64,000 nucleotides of DNA from Winogradskyella pacifica. Lineage in GTDB: Bacteria > Bacteroidota > Bacteroidia > Flavobacteriales > Flavobacteriaceae. Numbering within the stretch: the stretch's first letter is position 1; each line of letters opens with the position of its first letter. Positions 53,718-62,527 of this stretch are shown here, piece after piece. The translations under genes and the position numbers were made by a program. The stretch is taken from NCBI RefSeq assembly GCF_013403915.1, contig NZ_JABFDI010000018.1, positions 1-64,000 of the forward strand, given 5' to 3'. The notes below the pieces were generated by a model. It made no database searches. It was not told where the DNA came from and saw nothing but the letters and a program-made list of their open reading frames with translations.

Positions 53718-54956
53718 TTGTTTTTGAAAGGACTCTATTCTATAGGAATTTACTTAGCTAGTTTTGTTGTTAAAATTGCGGCTTTATTCAATTCTAAATT
53801 GAAGCAAGGTGTCATTGGCAGAAAAAACACCTTTTCAAAGCTTCAATATATTATCAAGTCAAAAGATAAAACCTTTTGGTTTCATTGCGCTTCTTTGGGA
53901 GAATACGAACAAGGGTTACCTGTTTTTGAAGCTCTAAAAGCCAAACATCCTAATTACAAAGTGGTGTTGTCATTCTTTTCCCCTTCTGGTTATGAGGTTA
54001 GAAAGAATACAAAAATCGCTGATGTTGTTGTTTACCTTCCTCTAGATACTACAGCAAATGCTAAACGGTTTTTAGATTTGGTGAATCCAGATTATATCCT
54101 ATTTGTGAAATATGAAATCTGGCCTAATTTTCTACATGAAATCAAAAAGCGTGACTTAAAAGCGATCTTAATTTCTGCTGCGTTTCGGAAAGATCAAGCC
54201 TTTTTTAAATGGTATGGAAGCTATGCAAAGTCTGCTCTGTTTGCCTTCAATCATATTTTTACACAAAACGAAAATTCTAAAACATTACTTAATAGTATTA
54301 ATTACAATGCTGTTTCTGTTTCTGGAGATACACGGTTTGATCGGGTTTCAAATCAATTAAAAGTTGACAATACGGTTTCTTTTATTGACGAATTTAAGGA
54401 TGACAAATTATGTATGGTCTTTGGAAGTTCTTGGCCAGATGATGATAAATTATATATGGATTTCATAAATTCGAATTCAGAAGTAAAGTTTGTAATTGCC
54501 CCTCATAATATAAAGCCTAGTTATGTGGCTTCTTTAAAATCGCAATTAAACGTAAAAACGATTTGTTATTCAGAATTAACTAAAAATCAAAATTTAGTCG
54601 ATTACAAGGTCTTTATTTTAGACACTATTGGTTATTTAAGCAAAGCTTATAGCTATGCAGACATTGCTTACGTTGGTGGAGGTGCAGGAACAACTGGTTT
54701 GCATAACATACTAGAACCTGCAGTATTTGGAATCCCGATTCTTATTGGAAAAAATTATGAGAAATTTCCAGAAGCTAAAACACTTATTGATTTAGGAGGA
54801 GTTACTAGTTTGGCGAGTTCTTCAGCCTTCAACGCTACTTTAAACGTGTTGCTAACAGATGATGTATTGAGAAAAAGACAAGGTGATATTACTAAATCTT
54901 ATATTGAATCTAATATTGGTGCTGTTGTAAAAATCATGGACTATTTAGAATCCTAA
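53718..54956 (+). CDS. waaA: 3-deoxy-D-manno-octulosonic acid transferase
   Basis: Adds Kdo to lipid A at the inner membrane. The N-terminal membrane helix is followed by a GT-B glycosyltransferase (WFHCASLGEYEQGLP, FASSWPDDD-like FGSSWPDDDKL, and AYVGGGAGTTGLHNILEPA). The length is 412 residues. It starts with TTG at 53718; no in-frame ATG precedes the conserved N-terminus. It ends one base before the convergent alkB gene. Confidence 0.93.
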   Translation: MFLKGLYSIGIYLASFVVKIAALFNSKLKQGVIGRKNTFSKLQYIIKSKDKTFWFHCASLGEYEQGLPVFEALKAKHPNYKVVLSFFSPSGYEVRKNTKIADVVVYLPLDTTANAKRFLDLVNPDYILFVKYEIWPNFLHEIKKRDLKAILISAAFRKDQAFFKWYGSYAKSALFAFNHIFTQNENSKTLLNSINYNAVSVSGDTRFDRVSNQLKVDNTVSFIDEFKDDKLCMVFGSSWPDDDKLYMDFINSNSEVKFVIAPHNIKPSYVASLKSQLNVKTICYSELTKNQNLVDYKVFILDTIGYLSKAYSYADIAYVGGGAGTTGLHNILEPAVFGIPILIGKNYEKFPEAKTLIDLGGVTSLASSSAFNATLNVLLTDDVLRKRQGDITKSYIESNIGAVVKIMDYLES

Positions 54957-55559
54957 TTAAGATTCTATAGTCCGAAACGTTAAATTTATCCGTGGTGTTT
55001 TCACTTTTTTAGTTGGTGGTAAGCGGTGTAACCAATGGGTTTGAGTTGATCCTTTCATCACTAACAAACTGCCTTTTTCCAATTGAACAGAAACGTTTTG
55101 CTTAGTCTCTTTATGTTTAAATAAGAATCTACGTTCTGCACCAAAACTTAAAGACGCAATGGCTCCGTTCTTTTTTAAATCCTTTTCGCCATCACTATGC
55201 CAAGCCATACCTTCTTCTCCACTATGGTATAAATTAAGTAAGCATGAGTTAAAAGTTTCTCCTGTTTTGACTTCTACCATTTGCTTGAGCTCTAAGAGCT
55301 CTTTATTCCATGGTAATGCCGATTTTGTAGTTTTAGAATAGGTATAACTAAATGGTTGATCTCCATACCAAGCTACTTTTCGTTTCGTAATAATTAGTTT
55401 TCCAAAAATGATCGCTTTATCATTCTCCCAATCAATATGTTGAAGTAACTTTTCGTAATATTTTTGTGCTTCTTCAATAGTCATTATGGAGCCATAATAA
55501 TTGACTTCGCCATCAAATGGTAAAAGATTAGCATCTATTTCAGAATTAAATAAGTCCAT
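54957..55559 (-). CDS. alkB: AlkB-family DNA/RNA dealkylase
   Basis: An Fe(II)/2-oxoglutarate dioxygenase that repairs alkylated bases. The metal ligands lie in WHSDGEKD (HxD) and HWLHRLPP, and the C-terminal RINLTFR holds the 2-oxoglutarate arginines. The family features YSGEEGMAWHSD and SLSFGAERRFLFKH are present, 200 residues. It is convergent with waaA with no intergenic gap. Confidence 0.93.
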   Translation of the reverse strand: MDLFNSEIDANLLPFDGEVNYYGSIMTIEEAQKYYEKLLQHIDWENDKAIIFGKLIITKRKVAWYGDQPFSYTYSKTTKSALPWNKELLELKQMVEVKTGETFNSCLLNLYHSGEEGMAWHSDGEKDLKKNGAIASLSFGAERRFLFKHKETKQNVSVQLEKGSLLVMKGSTQTHWLHRLPPTKKVKTPRINLTFRTIES

Positions 55560-55604
55560 GGTTTTAAATTCAATAATTCACTTATTATATGACGAAAAAT
55601 GAAA

Positions 55605-55677
55605 TGTCACATTGAGCGCAGTCGAAATGCTATTAAAACCATGATTACCAAGGTCTTCGACTGCGCTCAGACTGACA
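55605..55677. repeat. Bacteroidetes-type inverted repeat (TTGAGCGCAGTCGAA)
   Basis: Arms at 55605-55626 and 55656-55677 match at 19 of 22 positions and include TGAGCGCAGTCGAA and its complement. Units of this kind, with TGTCA ends, are widely scattered between genes of flavobacteria. It lies between alkB and the M20 peptidase gene. Confidence 0.75.
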
Positions 55678-55715
55678 TAATACTTATCATTCGTTTTTGT
55701 AATTGACTTAGTTAT

Positions 55716-57038
55716 TTACAATTTAGAATGCACTAACCTGTACATCAAAACTGCGGTTATTTTTGCTTGTGTTGCCACCGTATTTAAATCGCCGGTTTCA
55801 TTAATTGTATGATCATCTCCACCTCCTGTAAGTCCTAAACCATCGATTGCCATGTCGACATATTCTGAAGTAAATGAAATATCTGCAGCACCTGCATTTC
55901 TTGGATTTACCGCCTTAACTGGTCCAAAGCCTAAATCCTGACTTACGGTATTATAATACCCCAATAACTTCACATTACCATCGGTTTTTGCTAATGGAGG
56001 ATACGCTCCTGCTGAAAATGTTAATTCAGCATTCGTTTTTGGATAATTTTCTGAAACTATTCTTTCCATAGTCGCTTTAGCTTTTACTAATTGATCTAAA
56101 GACACCGCTCTTAAATCTCCTCTAACAATAACGTCTTGAGATACCACATTCGTTTTCCCAAAGGCATGTCCTCCCGTTCCGTCTTCATCGGGTTGCAACC
56201 TTGTACCTCCAATAATGAATCCCGGGTTAAAAGTTAAATCTTTTTCTTTGGCTAACTGAACGTAGAATTCATTTAAAATTCTAGACGTTTCATATATGGC
56301 TCCTGCTCCAATCGCTTCTGTAAAAATTTGTGAAGAATGTGCTGGATTTCCATTTACTTTAAGTTGCCAATCTGCAGAACCTCTTCTAGACACTACTATC
56401 GTTTTTGGATTGTTATCTCCATTTTCGAAGCCTAAAGCAATATCTGCTCGTTTTGCCGCATCGATTAAAGCTTTTTTAGACAACTCTAAAGGATCTCCAC
56501 TTTTTTCTTCGTCGCCAGTCATGACGATTTCTATAGACATATCGTCTAAAAGACCAGCTTCGTGGAGCGCTTGCATGGCTAAAATAATGATGACGTCACC
56601 ACCTTTCATATCGGCAACTCCTGGACCTTTCATTATAGAATCGTTAAGCATGGTGTAGTCTTGAAAAGGACTATCCAATTCAAAAACAGTATCCAAATGA
56701 CCAATCATTAAAAATTTTGGCCCTTTTTTCCCTTTTCTTGTTGCTATTAAATGTACGGCTCTGCCATAAGCATCACCATTTGTTAATTCGGTTTTAAAAC
56801 CTAATTTGTCTAATTCCTTTTGAAATAAACGTCCTACGGTTTTTACACCTTCGAAATTCATAGTACCACTATTGATGTTGACAGATTCTTTAATCAAGTC
56901 AATAGCGTTTTCCGAATGTTTATCTACTGCTTTTATAATGCTTTTTTCTATTCGGTTATTCTGCGAAAAGCTCATAATTGAAAATAAAATTAAAGCAATG
57001 AATTGCAGCTTTTTATAATTGGGTCTTTTAATAATCAT
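55716..57038 (-). CDS. Secreted M20 family metallopeptidase
   Basis: A zinc exopeptidase of the glutamate carboxypeptidase type, 440 residues, with an N-terminal hydrophobic signal (to about SFSQN). Metal-binding segments are IGHLDTVFE, GPGVADMKGG and TGDEEKSGDP, with the final His in GGDDHTINE. It probably acts in the periplasm on peptides or folate-like glutamates. It appears to be a single-gene unit. Confidence 0.9.
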   Translation of the reverse strand: MIIKRPNYKKLQFIALILFSIMSFSQNNRIEKSIIKAVDKHSENAIDLIKESVNINSGTMNFEGVKTVGRLFQKELDKLGFKTELTNGDAYGRAVHLIATRKGKKGPKFLMIGHLDTVFELDSPFQDYTMLNDSIMKGPGVADMKGGDVIIILAMQALHEAGLLDDMSIEIVMTGDEEKSGDPLELSKKALIDAAKRADIALGFENGDNNPKTIVVSRRGSADWQLKVNGNPAHSSQIFTEAIGAGAIYETSRILNEFYVQLAKEKDLTFNPGFIIGGTRLQPDEDGTGGHAFGKTNVVSQDVIVRGDLRAVSLDQLVKAKATMERIVSENYPKTNAELTFSAGAYPPLAKTDGNVKLLGYYNTVSQDLGFGPVKAVNPRNAGAADISFTSEYVDMAIDGLGLTGGGDDHTINETGDLNTVATQAKITAVLMYRLVHSKL

Positions 57039-57182
57039 ATCTGTTAATTGTAAAAATTATCTGAGGTAAAAATATATTTAATATAATAATTAAAATTAAA
57101 AAAAATTCACAAAAAAGAATCCAAATGCATTACTACAAACGTATATAGCAACGATGTACGAAGATTAATCAATAAAAGATAT

Positions 57183-57210
57183 TGATAATTCAGCTAAATT
57201 ACTATTTTCG
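57183..57210 (+). promoter_or_regulatory. Candidate promoter of the repeat lipoprotein gene
   Basis: TTG (57183-57185), 17 nt, then TATTTTCG (57203-57210), one base away from TAnnTTTG, 34 nt before the ATG. Confidence 0.4.
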
Positions 57211-57244
57211 TATATTAACATAAATTAACACTAAAACCAATAAA

Positions 57245-57661
57245 ATGAAAAAAGTTGTATTAAGTTTAGCACTAGTTGCTGTATTAGGATTATCATTTAC
57301 GTCTTGTAGAGAAACTAAAGCAGAAAATACTGAAGACGCTATTGAAGACGCAATGGATGATGCAGGTGATGCATTAGACGATGCTGGTGACGCGATAGAA
57401 GACACTATGGATGACGCTGGTGACGCAATGGAGGATACTATTGATGATGCTGGTGAAGCTATGGACGATGCTAAAGATTCTGCCGGCGATGCAGTTGTTG
57501 GCGCTAAAGAAGGAGCTAATGACATGGCTAATGATGTAAAAGATGCTGCTAACAACGCAGTTGAAGGTGCAAAAAAAGCAGGTACTGATGCAGTAGACTC
57601 AGCTAAAAAAGCTGGTGACGATGCTGTAACTAAAGCTGCAGATAAAGTTAAAGGTTTATAA
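57245..57661 (+). CDS. Lipoprotein with acidic DDAGDA and basic helix repeats
   Basis: A 138-residue predicted lipoprotein with a signal ending near LSFTSC (Cys21). Its mature part is a low-complexity helix: units of 7 and 11 residues with DDAGDA and EDTM/EDTI, acidic from about 30-85, then Lys-rich (AKKAGTDAVDSAKKAG) to the end. It resembles LEA or apolipoprotein-like amphipathic repeats by composition only. It may be a stress-related envelope protein, which is inference. The opposite strand also has an open frame, explained by the repeat. Confidence 0.8.
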   Translation: MKKVVLSLALVAVLGLSFTSCRETKAENTEDAIEDAMDDAGDALDDAGDAIEDTMDDAGDAMEDTIDDAGEAMDDAKDSAGDAVVGAKEGANDMANDVKDAANNAVEGAKKAGTDAVDSAKKAGDDAVTKAADKVKGL

Positions 57662-57685
57662 GACCTAACTTCCTAAAATAAAAAG

Positions 57686-57710
57686 AGCTTGATTTTATCA
57701 AGCTTTTTTT
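57686..57710 (+). terminator. Terminator after the repeat lipoprotein gene
   Basis: AGCTTGA (57686-57692) pairs with TCAAGCT (57698-57704), then a T-run. Confidence 0.8.
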
Positions 57711-57720
57711 ATGTCTTTTT

Positions 57721-58734
57721 TTAAAATTCAGTTTTAGACGATTCACTTAGCTTTAACTCACTAGGCACAACAATAGTTTGCATTTTTAAATTTTCATCTT
57801 TAATATTATCGATCAATAATTTTGTAGACATCTCGCCTATTTTATGCGCTTTTTGATGAATAATTGAGATTTTTGGACTCGATAATAATTGGGTATGCTC
57901 GTAACCAAAACCAACAACTGATAAATCTTTAGGGATTTCTTTACCTAACTTCTTAGCCATATTAATGGCCACAATTCCTGTAACGTGATCTATAGATAGA
58001 ATCGCATCAACTGATGTATTTTGTTCTAAGTAATCATATATTTTCTTTTCAACATCTGTATCCATAGCATTATCTAATTTTAAAATATGAAGCTCTAAAT
58101 TATGATCTTCTAATGCTTTTGTATACCCACTTATTCTAAGCTGACCAACACTAAGCTCTTCAATATTACTTACTAGAAGAATATTTTTACGTTGTTCTTT
58201 TACTACTAAATGCTCAGTAGCGTCGTACACAGATTGAAAATCATCTACTATTACTTTATTACACTCAATATCATCTACGACTCTATCAAACATTAAAACA
58301 GGTAATTTACTTTTTATAGCAGACTTTATATGATCGGTTTGTTCTTTTACTTGGCTCTCTCTTGCTACAGCTATAATAAATCCATCAACACTTCCGTTTG
58401 CTAAAAGATCCAAACTTCGTTTTTCTTTATGCAACGTTTCGTTTGATAAACAAACAATAATATCATAATCATTATTAGTTGCTGTTTTTTCAATACCGTG
58501 TAATACTTCAGCAAAGAATGGATTGGTAACCGTCGGAAGAATGACACCAATAATTTTAGTTTTATTCGTTTTTAGTTGTTGCGCTATTCTATTGGGTCTA
58601 TAGTTTAGCTTTGTGGCCAACTCCTTAACTCGTATCCTTGTGTTTTCACTAATTTCATGACTGTCATTTAACGCTTTTGAAACTGTAGAAACTGAAATAT
58701 TCAACAGTGCTGCTAATTCTTTGAGTGTTGTCAT
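57721..58734 (-). CDS. LacI-family transcriptional regulator
   Basis: A 337-residue regulator with an N-terminal LacI helix-turn-helix (TLKELAALLNISVSTVSKALN) and hinge, and a periplasmic-binding-like sensor domain (GVILPTVTNPFFAEVLHGIE). It is the likely controller of the adjacent laminarin-type genes (T9SS glycan-binding protein, GH17, symporter). The inducer, probably an oligo- or monosaccharide, is not known. The 268-nt region upstream contains a 12-bp direct repeat ACAAGCTAATTA (58781 and 58853). Confidence 0.92.
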   Translation of the reverse strand: MTTLKELAALLNISVSTVSKALNDSHEISENTRIRVKELATKLNYRPNRIAQQLKTNKTKIIGVILPTVTNPFFAEVLHGIEKTATNNDYDIIVCLSNETLHKEKRSLDLLANGSVDGFIIAVARESQVKEQTDHIKSAIKSKLPVLMFDRVVDDIECNKVIVDDFQSVYDATEHLVVKEQRKNILLVSNIEELSVGQLRISGYTKALEDHNLELHILKLDNAMDTDVEKKIYDYLEQNTSVDAILSIDHVTGIVAINMAKKLGKEIPKDLSVVGFGYEHTQLLSSPKISIIHQKAHKIGEMSTKLLIDNIKDENLKMQTIVVPSELKLSESSKTEF

Positions 58735-58942
58735 TTTATTATTTTTTTAATTCTAAAGTAAGGGATCTATTACTACTTTCACAAGCTAATTATAGCATCA
58801 TTATTTGATGCTGATGTAATTTAATATTAAAATAGTTAATACTACAAATAATACAAGCTAATTAAAGTAGACTTTTTCAATATTAATAAGTAATACTCAA
58901 TTATACATCACTAATTTGAAAATATATAACGTTAGTTCATAA

Positions 58943-58980
58943 AAAAAGCGTGTTTAAATACTATAAACACGCTTTTTGTT
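58943..58980. terminator. Terminator between the T9SS protein and LacI genes
   Basis: AAAAAGCGTGTTTA and TAAACACGCTTTTT form a perfect 14-bp stem, flanked by A- and T-runs. It ends the T9SS protein gene transcript on the minus strand. Confidence 0.85.
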
Positions 58981-59002
58981 AAAAATAATCTTGCTATTAA
59001 TA

Positions 59003-60592
59003 TTATTCTTTTATAAGCTTTACACTTTTTGAACCATTAACACCTTCAACTCTAGCAAAATAAACACCAGATTTTAATGAAGACGTATTAATTACAGCTT
59101 CAGTTGCATTTGGTTTTACGACACTTACTTTTTTACCTAAAATATCAAATACAGTAATAGAGTTAATTGTTGTATTACTCTCTATATTCCAGTTATTTTT
59201 AGTTGGGTTAGGGAACACCTTAAAAGCAGTTGTTTCAAAATCAACTGTACTTAAGGTACAATCATCACCGACTTCGTAAGTGAAATATTTGGTTACTGAT
59301 TGACCACCTGCGTATGCAAATTTACATGCGTAGCTAACCTCATCACCAACAGTTAAATCATTTATCGTTGTTGAAAATGCTCTATCTCCAAGACTAGTCA
59401 TAGGCACCTCATTAAAAGGTGATTGTCTCCATAAATAAGCAACTACACCTGCTTTATCATCTAGTAGCTGGAATGTAAACTCGACACTAGTACCTGTAGT
59501 AACAAAAGCATAGTTATAGCCATCTGTAAATTCACCTTGTTGCGCCTCATCTGTTTGGCCTGCACAATCTGTATTAACAACCGGTTCTGGTTCTTCCTCT
59601 TCTGCATCAGCACCAGGTGCTAAAATATCATCAAATAAATACGTTCCAATAACCGCTGCAGAATTTCCTAAACCTGAATCTACAAAAATTACTAATTTAC
59701 CATAAGACGATAATCCTGAACCAAAATTTAACTCAATATCATGCCAGTCAGTTCCTGTTGTAGAAAACTCTAATTGTACATCACCACCGGCGGTTGCTTG
59801 CTCAAGTTTAAAAAGATGATCATTTACTTCTCCAGGAGCTGCTGTAGTTGATCTTACTCTAAATCTCATTGTGTTATTAGCATCATCGGAAAGATCAAGA
59901 GGTGCAACGAAAGTTGCCTGAGCATGATCCCAATCTCCACCAGAACCTATAACCTGTAATACATTATTTGTGGCATCATCTGGATCTGTAACGATACTAA
60001 CGGTAGCATCACCACCAAGCATCATATCATTAAAGTCATCACTAAAATCTACTGGTAGACTAAATTCAGGAAGTATAGATGTATGAGATGCTCCTGCGAT
60101 ATCATCAATTAAATACGTTCCTACTGCTGTATTAGCAGAACCAAAATCAGTAAAAATAACCATCTTCCCATAACTTCCAAGACCAGCAGGGAAATCTAAT
60201 GAAATGTCCTTCCACTGATCATCTTCCGTTGTAAATACCAATTCAGTATTTGGACCAGTACCATTTTCAAATTTTAATGCATGTGTATGCACACCATCAT
60301 TCGCTAAGTTTCTAAATCTGAATGTAATTGTATTATTACTGTCATCAGATAAATCTAAGTTATTAGCAAAAAGAACCTGAGCATTATCCCAATCGTTACC
60401 ACTACCTGTTATTGATAGTACATCGTTAGTTACATCATCTGGATCAAGCGCATTCGCAATAATAACCTCAGGGACATCGCCTATAATTCCATGTAGAGTT
60501 GGAACACCACCATCGGTAAAAGTAAATGGCAATTCTTGACTGTAACCAAAGGCTCCAATCAGCAAAGCAAACAAAAAAGTAATTTTTTTCAT
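59003..60592 (-). CDS. T9SS-secreted protein with tandem carbohydrate-binding-like domains
   Basis: A 529-residue surface or secreted protein. After the signal (to about residue 18) come two homologous beta-sandwich repeats (about 20-150 and 165-325; each with SGxxxDWDxAQ, LDLSDD, SSYGKLVIF and a final YLxDDI). A short acidic linker precedes a third beta domain (about 340-445), then the type A T9SS signal (FPNPTKNNWNIES, GVYFARVE, KSVKLIKE). Its neighbours suggest glycan binding, for example laminarin, but no catalytic residues were seen. Confidence 0.85.
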   Translation of the reverse strand: MKKITFLFALLIGAFGYSQELPFTFTDGGVPTLHGIIGDVPEVIIANALDPDDVTNDVLSITGSGNDWDNAQVLFANNLDLSDDSNNTITFRFRNLANDGVHTHALKFENGTGPNTELVFTTEDDQWKDISLDFPAGLGSYGKMVIFTDFGSANTAVGTYLIDDIAGASHTSILPEFSLPVDFSDDFNDMMLGGDATVSIVTDPDDATNNVLQVIGSGGDWDHAQATFVAPLDLSDDANNTMRFRVRSTTAAPGEVNDHLFKLEQATAGGDVQLEFSTTGTDWHDIELNFGSGLSSYGKLVIFVDSGLGNSAAVIGTYLFDDILAPGADAEEEEPEPVVNTDCAGQTDEAQQGEFTDGYNYAFVTTGTSVEFTFQLLDDKAGVVAYLWRQSPFNEVPMTSLGDRAFSTTINDLTVGDEVSYACKFAYAGGQSVTKYFTYEVGDDCTLSTVDFETTAFKVFPNPTKNNWNIESNTTINSITVFDILGKKVSVVKPNATEAVINTSSLKSGVYFARVEGVNGSKSVKLIKE

Positions 60593-61348
60593 AATTCTTA
60601 TATATTAGTTTAGTTAAATAGTTCAACATCATCGTTCATTACCTGTTTCTATTAAACATTTTTAATGATCTTAAATGTTGTTAAAACCAAAACTAAGATG
60701 AAACATTAGTGATTCCTAAAAAAATCACCGTACAAAAAACATACACCGCAATAAAACCTTGATTTAATTAAGAGTTTAGCAATTATAGCGTAGGTTTTAA
60801 CGTATTTAGAAGAATTCGTTAACATTCTAAAAATCAAACAAAAAACAACCTTTGTATAGGTAATGTTGTGCTCCATATATCACTATTTTAGCTAGACACA
60901 ACTGTTAAAATAAATAGCGTCTTTATATACTAAGTTGTATTGTAATAAAATCAGAGTTATGTTCTAGAAGGGATCAAAATTCTACCCTTAATTTACCCAC
61001 TCTTATACTTCACTGTCGCTTAATCGTTTAAAAAACGATTAGATAAATACTAAGAAATTAATCAACTATTACAATTCAAAAAAAAGACTCAATTTTCATT
61101 TTTAAAAACTAAATAGAAACTGTTGCGGACGTAAAATGTAGAACACATAAGTAGTTTACTTTTATTACAAATGAAGTTCTTATGTTTTAATAAAAATTTA
61201 AGGACTTACTAAACTACAATCTAAAAATGCGACACTATTAGAAAATAAAAAAAGAGTATACAATTGTTATATACTCTTTCTAAATTAGGCTTAAAAACTA
61301 AATTAGGGAATTAGTTTTCAACTAATTTAATGGTCTTTATAAAATGAC
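60593..61348. other. Gene-free stretch between the T9SS gene and the T9SS remnant
   Basis: About 750 nt with frequent stops in all frames and no convincing gene. It holds a minus-strand terminator hairpin (61247-61279) and, beyond it, the remnant at 61349. The 3' part is consistent with decay of an old gene. The region next to 60592 probably contains the promoter of the T9SS protein gene. Confidence 0.55.
61247..61279 (-). terminator. Terminator of the decayed T9SS gene
   Basis: A perfect 10-bp stem AAAGAGTATA/TATACTCTTT, with a run of seven Ts on the minus strand. It lies 70 nt past the stop of the T9SS remnant, as expected for its old terminator. Confidence 0.7.
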
Positions 61349-61516
61349 TTAAGCTAATTTTTGACTATAAATACCGTTTAATAATCTTGAAGCGTCAACT
61401 GTAATTTCTGATGCATTAGACGGTACATTTATGATTTGCTTACATAACGAATTAAACACTTGTGCTGTATTGGTAGTCCTGTTATTAGCATTAACATTCC
61501 AAGTTGAGTTTAGAGG
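61349..61516 (-). pseudogene. Remnant of a T9SS sorting-domain protein
   Basis: A 55-codon open stretch on the minus strand lacks a start codon and ends in TAA. Its translation contains TWNVNANNRTTNTAQVF, then KQIINVPSNASEITVDASRL and NGIYSQKLA. This follows the pattern of the type A T9SS C-terminal domain (compare WNIESNTTINSITVFDILGKK in the gene at 59003). The consensus GK and YFxKL positions are altered, the final SxKLxK part is lost, and a stop codon precedes it. It is best read as the 3' end of a deleted gene. Confidence 0.72.
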
Positions 61517-61596
61517 TTAAGACTAGCAGACTCATAACCAATTAATTACAATACTTATAGGCATACATTGGGTTAATTATACTTTTGAAGTCAATT

Positions 61597-62505
61597 TTAA
61601 TATTTTAGAGTTTGTTTCTCATATTTGAGCTTCTCGTTTTTATCCCAAATTCCCCAATATGACCCTACATCTCCTTCTGTTCTAGCTTTCCAAGATTCAT
61701 CAAAAGAAGAAAAGAAGAACATTTCAATTCCCTCTTCTTTAGACCATTTTTGAGAATTTAAAAAGTATTTAATTGCATTTTTTTCAGAAGGGAAAGCACC
61801 TTCTAAATTGGTTCCTTTATTTGGCCAGCCTGTTTCTGTAATAATAACTTTTTTTCCGTTTCCTGCTTTTAGCGCTCGTTGGTACATATCCTTCATATAT
61901 AATAATGAATAATCTTGGTCACAACCTTCCCAAAAAGGATAGCAATTTGCCAAGATGATATCGCAAGCTTCTGTAACGTTTGGGCGATTAGAAAATTCAT
62001 AATAAGCATCTACATAACCTACCGGTATATTTGCGCTAATAGATTGCTTAACGTTGTACATATCCGCTAATAATTCTTCTTCGGTTAAATCACCACGATA
62101 CATCACTTCATTACCAACAGCTGCAATATCAACATAGCCTTGGTTTGTTAAATCAATTAACCCTTTTACTTCTTTTGCATTAATCGCTTTATCATCTCCT
62201 AACCAAGCACCAACAAGTGTTTTAATACCATATTCTTTCGCAATCTTAGGTATAAGCTCATTACCGTCTGTACAAGAGAATGAACGTATCCATTTGGTAT
62301 AAGGTTTAATGATTTTGATACGTCTTCTTATTTGCGACTCAGACAATTCATCACCTGGCTCTTGTCCTTCTAGATAAGGACTAAAGCAAAGTCCGTGAAT
62401 TCCATCAGACAATACGTTTCTATATAATTCTTTTAATCCTTCTATATCTTTATCAGCATAATCGATAGATGCTAATGCTAGAAATTTCTCTTCTCTTAAA
62501 GACAT
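61597..62505 (-). CDS. GH17 beta-1,3-glucanase (laminarinase)
   Basis: A 302-residue TIM-barrel enzyme with the GH17 catalytic pair: Glu133 in AVGNEVMYRG (acid/base) and Glu224 in ITETGWPNKG (nucleophile). GH17 enzymes of marine flavobacteria hydrolyse laminarin to oligosaccharides. No signal peptide is visible, so it may act inside the cell or be exported by another route. Upstream on the strand is a GPH symporter gene and downstream the T9SS proteins and LacI regulator. Confidence 0.93.
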   Translation of the reverse strand: MSLREEKFLALASIDYADKDIEGLKELYRNVLSDGIHGLCFSPYLEGQEPGDELSESQIRRRIKIIKPYTKWIRSFSCTDGNELIPKIAKEYGIKTLVGAWLGDDKAINAKEVKGLIDLTNQGYVDIAAVGNEVMYRGDLTEEELLADMYNVKQSISANIPVGYVDAYYEFSNRPNVTEACDIILANCYPFWEGCDQDYSLLYMKDMYQRALKAGNGKKVIITETGWPNKGTNLEGAFPSEKNAIKYFLNSQKWSKEEGIEMFFFSSFDESWKARTEGDVGSYWGIWDKNEKLKYEKQTLKY

Positions 62506-62527
62506 AATACAATATTCAGTTACTTAG

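Noticed and set aside
57202..57555. Antisense open frame of 117 residues opposite the repeat lipoprotein gene
   Set aside because: It is a by-product of the GAT/GAC-rich repeat on the other strand; its sequence is only Ser/Ala/Pro repeats with no start region or family.
61340..61600. Possible complete small gene in the gap before the GH17 gene
   Set aside because: No start codon precedes the 55-codon open stretch, and a stop lies directly upstream; its content fits only the end of a T9SS domain, so it is reported as a remnant.
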